The notes under the pieces were generated by a model that made no database searches, had not been told where the DNA came from, and was given only the letters and a program-made list of their open reading frames with translations. This document shows positions 36,592 through 49,607 of a stretch of 64,000 bases of DNA, one piece after another. Every line of letters begins with the position of its first letter. The stretch's first letter is position 1. The position numbers and the translations under genes were made by a program. This DNA is from Ulota crispa (lineage: Eukaryota; Streptophyta; Bryopsida; Orthotrichales; Orthotrichaceae), in assembly GCA_963920765.1 (NCBI GenBank), contig OY987242.1:8086789-8150788 (forward strand), written 5' to 3'.

Positions 36592-38621
36592 GCAACAATC
36601 CATGGCAGATTAGAAGTTTTAGGCTTTTAGGTTATAGTCGCAATGAGGGCTCTTTATAGCAACGGCAATGGTTCTGGGGAATCCCTGAGCCCCGTGACGA
36701 TTTTCCACCACGTCCGAGAGTGCTTGGATCTGGTAATCACAATCTCAACCCTAGAGCTATGTATTATGAAACGCAATCACGTAGTGAGTAATGAAAGCAG
36801 AGATGCTGATTTTTTTTGCAGTCAAGTTCCTTCTTTCCAGCATTTGAGACTCCTAAAGCATGCATAAGGTCTCCTGTTTTTCTTGCTCCGATTATTTCAG
36901 CTTGTTACGATTATGGTATGTATTTGAATATTCTATGTCCTACAGGACTTCGTAGGTTATTATCTTATCGAAATTGAAATACATGTATTGTTTCCACAAG
37001 AGGGTGATATCACTCAGGTTTTGTATTATTTAGTTTCGTGATCTGTTGTCTCAAAAGGGACTGGGTTTCTTAGTTCCTTGATGTCAGTTTTTTTTTTGAA
37101 GCGCTCTTTCTGATCAGGTTGGTCATTAAGTAGTGGGTTTTGAAACTGGGGACAATTAAACAGGAGTAAAATTCTATGATTTCTCTTCCATAGCTATTCG
37201 TATGGTAGCTCTTGCATTATCGTAGCAGCTGCATGAATGGTTTTGCTGCTCTGGAATCAGAAATGCATAACAGAACTGCAGCCTTTGTTACGTTAAGTCT
37301 CAGTTCATGTTTGAGACTTTCTCCTTTTCTTTCATTGTATGTTTAATGTGAACTTTGATACAACGTTAGTGATTACAAAGCATGAGTTTGTCAGTGACGC
37401 TGCTGTATTGCATCGAGCAACGTTCCATAGAGTTTGTTGTACCTGGACCGTAGATATTCCATCCAAATTCCATGTCTCATCTGGTTTGTAGGTCCTAGAA
37501 GTAGTGACTTTTATAAGATATTTGTATAGCAGCTTTGTACGGCTGAACAGTAAATTTTTGTATATACAAATTTTAGTTCTTAGCAGAGATCCATATTGTC
37601 CGCATCTAGTTTGTTGAGTGGTTCGAACCCGGATAAATATAGAAACAAATATTACTGTGATGCTCATTTACTCATATTCAGCGTTTTTTTCTGATTTAAT
37701 TTGGGCAATGCAGACAGCGATCTTCGGTAGAGTGAGGAAGCTATTTACATCCATGGACACCGTGGCTGCTATATGCAATGTATTGATGGAAACTCATTTC
37801 TATGTAAAAAATAGTCCACATTCATCCGAAAGAGCAATATTATCTCGAGATTGTGCTGCAATTGAACATCCACTGGAAAAGGAAGAATACATTGCTGTAT
37901 ATCCTTGCAAAAATATTGTATTGCTTTTGAGCGAATAATTGTTTACAAAAGTTTGTGGCTTATATCATTTGAGTGGACATAAACAAACTAGGAAGTTTGA
38001 CACAATGATAAGACAGCTACACCAAACTTAATTTATTGGCTAGATGAAACTTGTTGGCAATAGAAAAAAAAATCAAAATTTTATTAGTAGGCTTCTCGAA
38101 TACTGCATGAAAAACTAAGAATGTGGATTAGGGTTGATTATAAGTGTATCCAAAACCGACCCTTGGTTCTCTAGGTTCTCATATTTTAAAATGTACGGAG
38201 CATAGGTTAAGACAAGTATATGTAGGGTTGGCTTTTTACAAAAATTCACAATCACTTGTAAATTAAATGTATTTTCACTTATATAGGTTCTAAAATTCTG
38301 AGAATTATTAAGTGCATGAGAGATGATCAAATCTTATATATGCCGCCAAGGTAAGGAACCATTTCTTACTAGGTTGAAAGGTGTTGCATTGAAAAAATAA
38401 ATATTATAAAAATATATCACTGGTAAAAGGAGGAAGTATTTAGGTTATGTCAATTGTAAGATGCTTATGCAAAACACTTGTGAGATGTAACACTCACGGT
38501 GATCTATAGTACTAATTGAAAATTTAATACTTTACATTTCAATAATTGTATAATATTCATGAGGTATCCAAAAAAAACACATATTATAGGGCGCGTCCAT
38601 ATGGATTTTGAAATGCAGATG
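36592..38621. other. RPF2 3' region and spacer
   Basis: The first several hundred bases are less AT-rich and probably include the RPF2 3' UTR. A 106-codon frame at 37618-37938 has no recognisable family and no neighbouring exons. GGTTCGAACCC at 37620 resembles a tRNA T-loop but no cloverleaf can be built around it. Confidence 0.5.
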
Positions 38622-38847
38622 AGGGCATCCGTCGTGCATTTGGTATACATGCCCGGCATGCTAAATAGAAAATAAATAATTATATGGAAAAATACGATTT
38701 GATGGGCCTAAAAATATTTGTTGTGAAAACACAAGAAGGTTTTCCATGCCCTTCAAATAAATTCTTTCTCATATTATTGTTCGTTTTTTTGTTACAAGAT
38801 CAATTTAGCATGCTGGGCCTGTATACCAGGTGCACTACAATGCCCTA
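38622..38847. mobile_element. MITE with 44-bp TIRs, 226 bp, unclassified
   Basis: The left arm (38622-38667, AGGGCATCCGTCGTGCA...GGCATGCTAAAT) and the inverted right arm (38803-38847) match over about 44 bp. The target duplication is not clear. AT-rich, non-coding centre. Confidence 0.75.
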
Positions 38848-39547
38848 AATGTCTCCACATTCACACAAATTTTAACAATGGCACGTTTTGAAACACCTCA
38901 AAACCTCAGAACAAACCCATTCCCGCATTGAGGACGAGACATGCGAGGAACTTTCATAACAACTTTCAGTTGAACTTTCTTGTCAAAATGTTGATTTGTA
39001 GAAATCCGGAAATGAGGCCTTTGTGATCTAGTATCAGCAGTCATGAAAGGCAATTACTACTTTATATTAAATTTTCATGTTTTGAACATTGCTATAGCAT
39101 TTGGCTTCAGATAACCAATTTCAAGGGGATGATATAAATTTGTCAAAATTTCCGTTCAAGATTTGTGTCAAAATATTTTGCTGGTGGATGGCATCATCGT
39201 CAAGACATCCTCTTCGTTGAGCACTTTCATGAGGGCATTCGTGATGGGAAACTAAGCTTAGGCTACGGAGCTCCGCGCCAGTTAGAACTCGCCTTAGGCG
39301 AAGTTCAATTTTCAGTTTTTAGTATGTTGAATGGGCTCCCTATTTTACTGTATTGTTATGGTAGGATTCATGAATGTCACTAAAATTTCAAACTCCATCA
39401 ACGTAAGCGACCTTCGGGTCAGTCTAGGGACGCACCTCGTTTATCTGCCCTCAAGGGTTTATTCAGAATTCAGAATGGATAATTAGGGCTTTTCCAGCCT
39501 TGCACTGGCAGGTTTGACGCACTCCAAGCACGTATGAGAAGTGCTTA

Positions 39548-40092
39548 GAGCATCATCAACCTAAAATGGGGAATGAGGTTGTATCGGCGGTTCTCTTAGT
39601 GGGGGCCAGTTACTTGCAAGTCAACAAAGGTGCCTTTAGGGCTCCAACGCAACCACGGCAATGATGAACCAAGAGAGGAGATGGCCCTGTCAAAACAACC
39701 TCTAGGGAGTTGCAACAAGGTAGGAGGATCCCTCCAAACACCATATTAGGTAAATTGGGAAAAGGGTATAATTTGGGACTTTCAAACTCGCTTTCAAAAG
39801 TATGAGGTGATCTCCTCAAACCAAGCTCAACATTTTTTTTGCACACGTGTCCTCACCTGAGAGGAGGGATTTGCGAGGGAAAAATCTTAGTGGCTCAAAT
39901 TGAATCTAATACCTTCAAATCTAACTTTTTGGGTTTAGGGGGGGGGGGGGAAACAAAGTGGGACACCCTTTTTTCCCAATTTGCCTAATATGGTGTTTCC
40001 AATAACAGGAACCACAAACTTACAAGGACAAGGAGAGATGCAAGAGTGGCCAATTCCCCACCGCATTCCCTGAGGATGCGTTGATGATGCTC
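39548..40092. mobile_element. PIF/Harbinger-like (Tourist) MITE, 545 bp
   Basis: TIR GAGCATCATCAAC at both ends, with TTA duplicated on each side (39545-39547 and 40093-40095), as expected for PIF/Harbinger. Inside, about 39733-40002, is a second palindrome (AACACCATATTAGG...inverted) that may be a further nested insert. The paralogous repeat at 6050-6370 lacks all of this. Confidence 0.82.
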
Positions 40093-40301
40093 TTAGGACC
40101 CCTCAAAAATCTCTTATGACCCTCCATCTTAGTGTGTTAAAGCAATGACCCTTCAAAACACTATTCATCCTAAGTTGAGTGAGCTTTATCCTATATTCCA
40201 TTTGGTGAATAGTCAAATGACTATTTATGGGGCATGCTTGAAGTGCAAGGGCCATGTTTGAAGTACATGACTAGAGAGCAAGAATTTTGAGGGGCCTTCA
40301 G

Positions 40302-40749
40302 AATTACATTAGGGGTAGTCACGGCACTTCCGCAGCCAAGTGTGAAGATTGAGAATGTCTACATGCCGAGTTGCTGGTGGCTATCGCAGCGGGCCTTTTC
40401 ATTAGCGTGCTAAACTTCTTAGAGCTCCATTATTCTCCTTTGGAGGTGAAGAATGGAGTGGAGAATGAATTAGCATGTGCACTTCTTACCATGATCTACG
40501 CGTTTTCCCGTTTGTGAATCGATTTTCATGCTAGCTATTTCTGCTCTTCCAATCGTTGACCATGCTACCTTTCTCTAAGTAAACCATTCTTCATTCTCCA
40601 TTCATTCTCCAAAACACACAAATAGGGGTGTCATAGCATCTCCACAAAGAACGAGCTGCTATTGGCTCCTCCTTTCTTTCCACAACTTCTCAATCTCCAT
40701 TCTCTTTTCATTCTCTGAGAAGCTGTGACTACCCTATTGTAATGTAATC
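40302..40749. mobile_element. MITE with AGGGTAGTCAC ends, about 450 bp
   Basis: The left end is AATTACATTAGGGGTAGTCA and the right end, inverted, ATTACATTACAATAGGGTAG. Host-repeat sequence resumes on the right with CTTGAAGTGTCAAG. Superfamily not settled because the exact duplication is unclear. Confidence 0.7.
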
Positions 40750-41236
40750 CCTTGAAGTGTCAAGTTTGAAGTGCAACCCTGGAGAGGCTCTAAGCTGGAT
40801 AATAGGCAGTCGGTTACGACAAAGGAGCTCCACGTCAGGCAGACGGGATTCTCCGCTAGCCACTTGTGCGCTTCTCCATGACGCCGCTTCTCCACAACTG
40901 ATCCCCACTCCCCAGGCGGCCCAAACTAGGTACACATCACCCAGACATGCACGCTCATCACTTTACTCACTTTCTAGCACAGCACTCTTCTACACTCGTC
41001 GTGGTTTGCAAGCATTTCGAATGTCTGTCACTATTACCGTGAAGTTCCATGGGTCCAGCGAAAATTCGTTGGTTTTGCATGAGGAGTAGTCGCTTCGTCT
41101 GAACCTAGTTCGGTAAAAGCTTTATGCTCCGCCGTGAAGGTTTCAGTGATGGATGATCCCTAGCCAGCAAAGATTCCGACTTTTGCTGAATTCGAACCCA
41201 TCATTTCAGCACGAGTTTTTGTAGATTCCGGGCACC

Positions 41237-44200
41237 ATGTCGTCGCCCATGGGCATCCCGACACTGACACACAGCGGCTCGAAATCGAGGCCGCTGGTAT
41301 CGCCGGCGTCGTCCTTTCCAGCGCGAGGGGGGTACTTCCGAACGCACAGCCAGCCCGAGGACCAGCAGCAGCAGGCGTTGCTGCGGTCCTACTCGTCCAA
41401 CCGCAGGGCAGCAGGGCGAGACCTGCCACCAGGGATTCTGCAGGAGGCGCTGTTGCAGCAAGCGAGCCAGCACCGGGAGGACTGGCACCATGCGGACGTC
41501 GATGAGCGGGGCGCCAGCTTCTTGCCGGTGCCGGCGAAGCTCACGGTGTGGCAGGAGCTCCGGCGGCAATGCTGGCTGGCCGGGCCGATGGTGTGCGTGA
41601 ACCTGCTGCAGTACTCGATCACCGTTGTGTCGGTCGCATTCGTGGGCCACCTGGGTGAACTCGAGCTTGCCAGCGCTTCCATCGCCAATTCCCTCGCTGG
41701 CGTCCTCGGCTACTATGTTCTGGTACCGTTCTCACGCCCTCCTGTTGTGCGACATTCCGTCTGATTCCTATTCAATGCTCACATGTGTACAAACCATCCC
41801 ATGTCGCTTGATTTACGTATGTGTCCATTGCAAGTTCTGTGCATTTGTGCGGTTATGGACAAGGTCTGCTTCTCAAGAGCTTGTGAAGATCAGGTGTGTG
41901 TGTACAATGAGTGTATAGTAATTTTTATCTGTCTCGTAAGCCAGCTTGCATAGCGAGAATTCTGCAAAAAATATGCATGATTCTGGTGCTTGAGCTTAGA
42001 TCTCTTCTAAGGCTGCTGTATTGATGATTCAGTCGATTTTGAGAAGGAGAAATACCGGAGTTTCAGTGTTAGGGTTTACTATGTTTCTGAGTGAGGTTCA
42101 ACAAATATTTGGTCCCATTTGAGTTGTGCTATTTTTAAGGATCGATCTAAAACCTAGGTCCTCGTAGGGGTTAGGGTTTATGCGGTGGTTTTGTTGTCGT
42201 GAATTGCAGCTGGGCATGGGGAGTGCACTGGAGACGCTATGCGGGCAAGCGTACGGGGCAGGCGCCCTACACCATCACATGCTGGGAGTATTTCTGCAAA
42301 GAGCGCTGGTGGTGCTCTACGGAGCATGCATACCCATTTCGTTTCTCTTCATCTTCATGGAGGATGTGCTGCTGTTGTTAGGCCAAGATGCTCAAATCTC
42401 CCAGAAAGCGGGCGAGTACGCACTCTGCTTGCTGCCCAGTTTGTACGCGTATGCGCTCCTGCAGCCAGTGGTGAAGTTTCTGCAGACCCAAAGCGTGGTC
42501 CTCCCCATGATGCTCTGCTCCGCTGTGACGTTGCTCTTGCATTTGGGGATTTGTTACACTCTTGTGTACACTCTCGACTTTGGGTACCGCGGCGCTGCCG
42601 TGGCCACCAGCTTGTCGTTTTGGCTGAATGCCATTTTTTTGATCTCCTATGTGAGATTTTCGGGTGTGTGCAATCATACCTGGAAAGGATTTACAATGGA
42701 TGCCTTTGTGGACCTGCGGGAGTTTTTGAGTCTGGCCATCCCATCTTGCATTATGATCTGGTATGTCACTTCACCCGCACATTTCCAAAACTCTGTTGAT
42801 TGATTGATTTCATGTTAGTATTCTATTAAGTAAATGGCGGGGCTAATCTAATGGACTTGATTTCTACAGCCTTGAATACTGGTGCTTTGAGATTCTGATC
42901 ATTTTAGCCGGACTTCTTCCCAACCCGAAACTTGAACTTGCAACTTTGTCTGTCTGGTACTCTTTCCTGCCAAATCTCTCTCTTTCTCTCTCTGTTGAAG
43001 CTTTTTTTTATCGATTTTTTTTTTTGCGACAAACAGACGCAATGCTCTTGCTGGTGATGTAAATCCTTGGTTCTTTAGGAGTTAAGATTGTCTGTACGGG
43101 TTTCGAGAATCCAGTGACGATGGTGATACTGACGTGGGGTATTGTTGCAGTTTGAGCACAACTTCTTTGAATTATATGATTCCTTTTGGTCTGAGCGCTG
43201 CCGCCAGGTTCGTTTCCTTTCCCCTACACATGTGTACTGGATGTGTTGAAGTAACATGCACACAGTTAAAGGTGTTATAGATATTCTGAAGCAGATGTCC
43301 GTTCTTCTGGCATGTACTTGAACGAAAACTTTGGTGATTTTGTGGCTCGATGTGGCTTTTCCCTGTGATGTGATAGTAGAAAAAGTTATTCAAATATTGG
43401 CAGAGACTGTCGTCTTCTCCTATTTCAGTAAGATTTTGAAAGTAGATTGTATTGTAGTAGAAAACTGTGATATAAAAGCAATTGGGTGATCTCTGTGACA
43501 GGAATCTGCCATTAGGCTTTTTGGTTTTCCTTTTGCAAGATGAACTGACTGAATGGAATTTTTGCATTTGCAGCACAAGAGTGGCGAATGAGCTTGGAGC
43601 TGGAGATGCTCCGGCGGCGAAACAAGCTGTGGTGTCAGTGGTGAGCCTGTCTGCCGCTCAAGCTCTGGTGGTGTCGAGCTTGCTGCTGTTGCTCCATAAC
43701 CGATGGGGCTGGCTGTTCAGCGGCGATGCAGAAGTGGTGGAGACGGTGGCGGGCATCATGCCTTTCATTGCCTGCGTGGCTATTCTGGACGGCATCCAGG
43801 GTGTGCTCTCTGGTATGTCACAACTACACCAATTGTTCTATTTATTGTGTGTTTACACTTGAAACCCTTTAATTATTCTGTGAGCACATTGTGTTAGTGT
43901 ATCTACTGACGAATACAATTAAAGAGCTTTGGGTCTCTTGTTGGTCACTTTTCGCTTCAGGAGATCTAGTCATTCTTGCACCACATGATAATTGAAAGCC
44001 AACCGAGGTTAAGAATAGATGAGTTGCTGCTGATAATTGAAGCCAGTATAGGAGACTAAATTAATTTTCCTCAAGGGGTAGTTCCCATTATGTTCACATG
44101 CAAAGTCGCATAGAAATCCCAGAATTTGAGTGGTCAACAGCTAAAAATTGGGACATAACTATTCATGCTATTTCTGAATTAGGTGTCCCAGTTCACTTAG

Positions 44201-46488
44201 AAATGTTTACATTGCAGCAGTTTGTAGAAGTTTTAGTACCAAGAAGAGTCGAGATTTTGACTGGAGAGTTGAGTCAATATAAGCAGAAAATCACTTCAAG
44301 GCCGAATCCCATCAAATAGTTTGCTTAAAATATTTGAGCTCTTTAGTATTTTGTTTTGCCCTTAATGACGCAACAAAGTTGGGATTTCGTGTCGAGATGA
44401 GACCTTGGGATGTGGAACGCCCCTATGTATCCTTTAAGGAGTTGTCTAATTTTGTTTTACCTCTCGCTTGCTCCATCGTGGATACTGAGAAAATGGCTTT
44501 ACTTGGATGAAGGTGTGGCAAGAGGATGTGGGTGGCAAGAACTTGGCGCGGTCATCAATTTGGGCGCTTTTTATGGAGTGGGAGTTCCGATATCAATCCT
44601 CCTCGCCTTTGTGTTTGACTTCGGTGGTCGGGTATGTCACTCTCGAACTCTTTTTGATCTAAATTCGTTCTCTCTTTTCTGTATAAGCACCATACTCCCA
44701 CATCAAAGTGGTGGGAAATGCTATATCGTGAGCAGGGATTTGTGAGTTGTGAGCCGTGAGCCTGGTTTTGTTTGTCAGAATACTAAATTTTACTTATAAC
44801 CGTGCACATAGGGCCCTATAATTGTGCATTTAGAACTTTCATCTCTTGAAAAACTTGCGGTTTCTTAAAATTTTCCATTGATTTGGAGCTCAAAATTGGT
44901 TCCTTCTCACAAAATCTTGGCTCAATGTTTTACTCTCGCAAAATAGTGTCATCTTGTGTTTTAGGGTTTACGCTATCTCCTTAGTGCGCTATAATAATAT
45001 TAGCTCAATATATGATTTAGCTTATAGTAGTACAACCAGTAATTTTCAAAGCTGTGCACAAACCTCAGATCTCAGCTCTCAACTCAGAAGTTTATTGGGC
45101 ATTACTGACGAGTAATGGTCTAGTAAACAATCTCCATAACAATGATTCCAATATTCTAACTAATTATAGAAAGACTTGGTCCCATTGCCACCCAAATTTT
45201 CTCTATGCCTGTCAGGAAATTGTGTGTCAGTAAACTTACATAATTAGTTGATTTGACCCTAGCAATGGACGCACCTTAAGGTAGTATGCTCGAATTGCGA
45301 CCCCTGTCAGGGAAAGCGTCCCGTAGGGTGTCAAGAATGGTAATGTAGTGGTAGTGGTCCTTGAATGGATCTCTTTAATTCATAAATGAAAAGGTGTATT
45401 CTATTGCAAGAGTCAATCATACTCCTTGGTTTCACCTCATCTCTTCATAAGTTGCAGGGGACGGATTATGGGAGACCTAGAGTCATAAATAGGTGTCTAC
45501 TACAGAAATTTTTGAAAATTTATCAACAATTCAATAATGATTTCAAAAATAAATAAATAATTGTGTTACATTTGACATCTATTTCTCTTTATCTTAAAAT
45601 TAGGTCAAAAATCCTCTTGTCTTGAAAAGCCCATGAAAAATCAGACCAGCTCTTACGGGGACGGTTTTAGAGCATACTACCTTACACCTCCCCTCTCAAA
45701 GCTGCAGCGTTGTATACACAGGGTTTCTACCAGCAGGTTTTGCGATTTGTTCCCTTATTCTTCCAAAATCATAATCTTGTTCATGAACATGACCGTAAAC
45801 TTTGGAAATGCTTTGCAGGGACTATTCGTGGGTCTCCTCTGTGGATTGGGCACTCAAACCCTAATCCTCCTGTTTGTTACATCACGTACGGACTGGGAGA
45901 AACAGGTAAGGATCTTTATTTAATTGTTTTTGATTTGGTATGATTCTTCTGCTTCCAATGCTGTCGTGAGGACGTTGTGGTGCTGCTACTGGAATAGCTT
46001 CAATATCTGAAACTAGAGCTAGTCAAGCTAATATTTCTGATATCTCACCTCTGTTTCTGTAGAAAAAACACAGTTATTTAGAAATTTAACTGCACGAGGT
46101 GAATTGGTGAGTATGAAGTAAGAGTTTTTGACAAAGGTTGGCAAATTGCAGGTCCAGAAGGCAACTGCTCGTGTTATGCACAACGAGGAAGATCTACATA
46201 ACAAGGTTTGTCTGCTTCTGTTTTTCTTTTTTTTGCCAAGTTTATTCGTGCACTTGTTTACAAAATCTGGAGCTCGCTTTTTCTGTTTGAGTTTTACTGT
46301 AGATTCTAGCGTCCACTCTCAAGGAAGGAATTGATAGTTTTGTGACTAAAGAGTAACGACCATTGAAAGCTTCATAGGAAGCATTTTTGTTGTCCTTCTC
46401 GTTTTTATGTTTTTAAATATATAAAACATGTCGTTTTAGTGAAGATATTGGACTATGATGCTTTTTGCAGAGCGATGAGTCGAGCTGA
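41237..46488 (+). CDS. MATE / DETOXIFICATION-type efflux transporter, nine exons
   Basis: Exons by eye: 41237-41722, 42210-42760, 42870-42956, 43151-43207, 43574-43812, 44513-44631, 45819-45905, 46152-46205, 46471-46488, 565 residues, all GT-AG with matching phases. Plant MATE landmarks in order: FVGHLGELELASASIANSLA, GMGSALETLCGQAYGAG, PSCIMICLEYW (split by an intron), NYMIPFGLSAAASTRVANEL, LDGIQGVLSGVARGCGWQ, GAVINLGAFYGVGVPISILL, GLGTQTLILL and TDWEKQ. Twelve membrane helices are expected. Plant MATEs export metabolites, organic anions or xenobiotics by cation antiport; the substrate here cannot be told. An unusual N-terminal cytosolic extension of about 105 residues is Ser/Gln-rich. The last exon adds only SDESS. 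Intron 6 contains a GGTAG-type element. Confidence 0.93.
45279..45681 (+). mobile_element. GGTAG-type TIR element inside MATE intron 6
   Basis: The ends are GGTAGTATGCTCGAATTGCG and the inverted GAGCATACTACC; the left flank is TTAA, the right TTAC. It matches, reversed, the interrupted copy at 50050-51104 and preserves the empty site for the element inserted there. CACCT also lies on both outer sides. Non-coding. Confidence 0.85.
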
Positions 46489-47259
46489 ATGGTGGCTTGT
46501 CAGACGCAAAGGCCGGTGACTTACCACCACCAAATTTTGTGAGGAGCACAGGATAGACGACAAGTGGACACTCACGAGAAGAGAGGCAATAGATTTTAGA
46601 GGAAAGAGGTTGTAAGTTGTCACAAATCTTAAATCAAATTGTTGTTTTTGCAGACAATTCTGCTCTTCTTGGCATTATAGTTTGTTTTGTAGGGACTTCA
46701 GTCAAACATTTTCTAGTGAAATAGTATGTAAGCTACACTACTTGACGTTAGTGAATAAAGGGTATTGCTCCTGCAAGAAGCGTAAAGACATCTAGCGTTG
46801 CAATTGTGTGTCAGCTTTTCAGCTGATCGCTTAGGTAAATTCTTAAATCACCTTCTTAAATTTTTCATAACATAATTTATCAAGGCGAAAGGTTCCCATT
46901 CATGAAAAGCCATGCAACATAATTTGGACATTGAATGCTGCAATTTTAACAAATTGATGAGTTGGAGATACAATGGCATCCTGTAGTTCAAGAACACCAA
47001 ATTCTAGCAAAGGAGCAGTTGATACAAATTGCAAATGATCTTCTTTACCAATTGTTTTTTCCAAATTATGAAGCATGTAGCTATATTACAATAAGCTCTA
47101 TTCTTTGCAGCAATGGCTTTTGAGTAACATGTTGCAGGAACTTTTTCACGTGTAACAAAATATGTTTCTTTTTCTTTTAAAGCCAATAATTTGATATCTA
47201 TATTAAGTAATGTGCAAAGCACAAAGTTCTTCATTTTGTTTTGTTTTGAATATTGTAGT
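46489..47259. other. 3' region of MATE gene and spacer
   Basis: Probably 3' UTR followed by AT-rich spacer. The frames present are short and carry no family signal. Confidence 0.5.
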
Positions 47260-47322
47260 TTAACCCCTAAATGCCTAAGGGTACTTTTCTGAGTTTAGGA
47301 AGGCATTTTAGAAGTTTTTGAA
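47260..47322. mobile_element. Decayed minimal TTAA/CCC element
   Basis: TTAACCCCTAAATGCC starts it, as in the 79-bp element at 26300; the far end is decayed (GGAAGGCATTTTAGAAGTT). Confidence 0.6.
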
Positions 47323-47342
47323 TTGGAATTGTGAGATCATTA

Positions 47343-47802
47343 TTAATCCCTAAAGGACCAAAGAGCTCAATATGGCCAAATGTGGTTCTTGGAGGTGTAA
47401 AAGTAGACAAAAAAGGTGTTGCATGCTCAAGTTGTGGTCTACCGCTCAAGTTATGGTCTACCACTCAAGTCTAAATGGAGCTAAAAGTTCAACAAAACTT
47501 TTGGATCGGCTTGTTGTTCCTTGAAGCCTCTAGATTTTGCACCTAAACATTTGGATTTACTATTTTTAATATTAAAGCTATTAATGGGAGTGTATATAAG
47601 CATTGTGCACTGCATTGTGGATGGAGGAATTTTGGATAGGATGGGTTGGAAGCCCACACTTTCATGTACAGGGGAGAAGGTTGGTGATGTGTCACTTTTT
47701 TTTCTCTTGATTGGGCAAGGTTTTTGTAGCTCTAAAGTAGTAAGCTAGCTAGATCCACTTACTTTGAATGACCATAAGTTTTGGAGTTTTTTCTCATTTG
47801 AG

Positions 47803-47834
<32 letters not shown>

Positions 47835-48158
47835 CCATCAAGTATAACTAAATACGGTCTCATGGGATCAACCATTAGGTAATTTTTCTTTTGGAGAAAA
47901 ATCACATCAAAGTCCAAAATCCATATTATGAACTACTACCCAAATTAACAAACATGAGATTTTCAACAGTGGGGATTTTGCAGATTTACTTGGATTTGAA
48001 ATCAAACTAGCCTTAAACTTTTGATTATTAGTTGGGTATAGAATGATTGGTTTGTATTGTGTGAATACTTGTTCAACTTTCTAAAAATTAAGGGAATGTG
48101 CTAGAGGTTCCATATTGGAGGTATGCTAAATTTTCTTAGCAAGACTCTTAGGGGTTAA
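47343..48158. mobile_element. TTAA/CCC element, 816 bp
   Basis: The left end is TTAATCCCTAAAGGACC and the right, inverted, TTAACCCCTAAGAGTC. It contains a pure T run of about 31 at 47804-47834, so length may vary. No other copy in the window; no transposase frame. Confidence 0.75.
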
Positions 48159-48554
48159 ACATTGACAAAAAAACTATAATTGTAAGATCTTGAACTTCAA
48201 GGCTTTCAAATGATGTTGCTAAAAAATTCTAAAAAAACCACGCGCATGTGAAGATATTTGTGAATGAGTACAAAGTTTTCTATTTTTTTTGAAACCACCT
48301 TAAACTTGTTATGCAAATTGACAACTTTTAAGTACAAAATTAAGAAACCACCACTGAGGTGTGTATTTTATAACTACCTTTCGCTAAAGCTAACATTTTG
48401 GAACTAGATAATGCTCAAGAGACGAGAGGCTTGAAAACATTTTTGGGCATAAATGTGAAGCCATTTTGCTCAAGGAAGAACATTGAAATTTATTCTTCTT
48501 TGATTGATCAAAGGGTTTGTATAACGATGCTTGGATAAGGTTATCCCTGTTGGT

Positions 48555-49110
48555 ATAGAAATATTCTTGCAATAAGCAAATTTTTGTGGTAGCAACTCTT
48601 ATCACAACATGTGGCCAATTGAAAAATTAAAATCATGAGTGACTGATTAACTCATAGAAGTCAACAACTTAATTCACAGTAAAGCCTAAAAGGTAGATCA
48701 CATTACACATGTATCTCTCTTTCCTTTGTTGGTTCTTTGTTAAAAGGAAAAACAAGTCATTGGATGGGTCGTTGGAAGTCACACCTTGACACTCTCTCTT
48801 TGCCAATTATAATGAGTAGGTTCATTGGATGGATTCTTTTATTTATATATATATATAAATATATAAATATAAGTTTAAGTAGCCGTTGTACCAACAAAGG
48901 CAACAAGAATATCCATGTAATAAGCAAATTCTACAATAGCAATCCTATCACAAAATGTGGTCAATTTAAACATTCAAACCATGAGTGATTCATTAACTCA
49001 CAAATGCCAACTTGTTTCAAAGTAAAGCTTACTACAAACCACTTTACACATGTACCCCTCTCTTTTCCATGTTGGTCCTCCGCTAAAAGGACAAACAAGT
49101 CATTGAAAGT
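48555..49110 (+). repeat. Direct tandem duplication, period about 350 bp
   Basis: About 48555-48770 and 48905-49105 are parallel: AATAAGCAAATT, TATCACAA.ATGTGG, CATGAGTGA.T.ATTAACTCA, ACACATGTA.C.CTCT and AAAAGGA.AAACAAGTCATTG. Related sequence occurs at about 60890-61470. The type of repeat is unknown. Confidence 0.65.
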
Positions 49111-49165
49111 TAAACCACAACACTCTCACCTACTTGAGCAGCTCAAAAAAATGTATTCTTTTAAA

Positions 49166-49486
49166 GGAAAATTTCATGGATACCCCTTAAGTTTGCAATA
49201 TTTACATAGATATCCTTGTTTTTTCAGAAATTACACAAACATCCTTAGACCAAAAATTTCAAGCATTTGTTTTGTTGGGATTGTACTTCCTTCATGACTA
49301 ATGTTGAAGAAGGGAATGTAATGAAACAAAAAAAGAAGCAACGTGCGCACAAAGGAAGAGAGGAAGTGGCATGCACAACAAAACAAACAAATTTTTAGGT
49401 CTAAGGGTATTTGTGCAATTTCTGAAAAAAGCTGAAGTATCTATGTAAATGTAGCAAACATCAAGGGTATCCATGAAATTTTCCCT
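49166..49486. mobile_element. Mutator-like foldback MITE, family M1, copy 2
   Basis: The arms read GGAAAATTTCATGGATACCC and its inverted partner, flanked by an exact 9-bp duplication TCTTTTAAA (49157-49165 and 49487-49495). A 9-bp AT-rich duplication and G-starting TIRs fit Mutator-like elements. No coding capacity. Confidence 0.85.
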
Positions 49487-49607
49487 TCTTTTAAATATAT
49501 AGATTTTGTATCACAATGAAAGTCAATGCCACAATTCCCTTCCATATTTTTAGGGCATGAAATGTATGATAGTGGTACACAATGTTGGTTTTGTTATGTA
49601 GAGCATA

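Larger units (their letters stand above)
39480..40830 (+). repeat. Dispersed repeat interrupted by two MITEs
   Basis: Segments about 39480-39547, 40093-40301 and 40750-40800 read colinearly with the uninterrupted copy at about 6050-6370 (GACGCACTCCAAGCA, CTCTTATGACC, GCTTGAAGTGCAAGGGCCAT, AGTGTCAAG, GAGAGGCTCTAAG). The gaps are filled by the MITEs at 39548-40092 and 40302-40749. Confidence 0.75.

Noticed and set aside
37600-37660. tRNA gene suggested by GGTTCGAACCC
   Set aside because: The bases around it cannot form a T-stem of five pairs or an acceptor stem.
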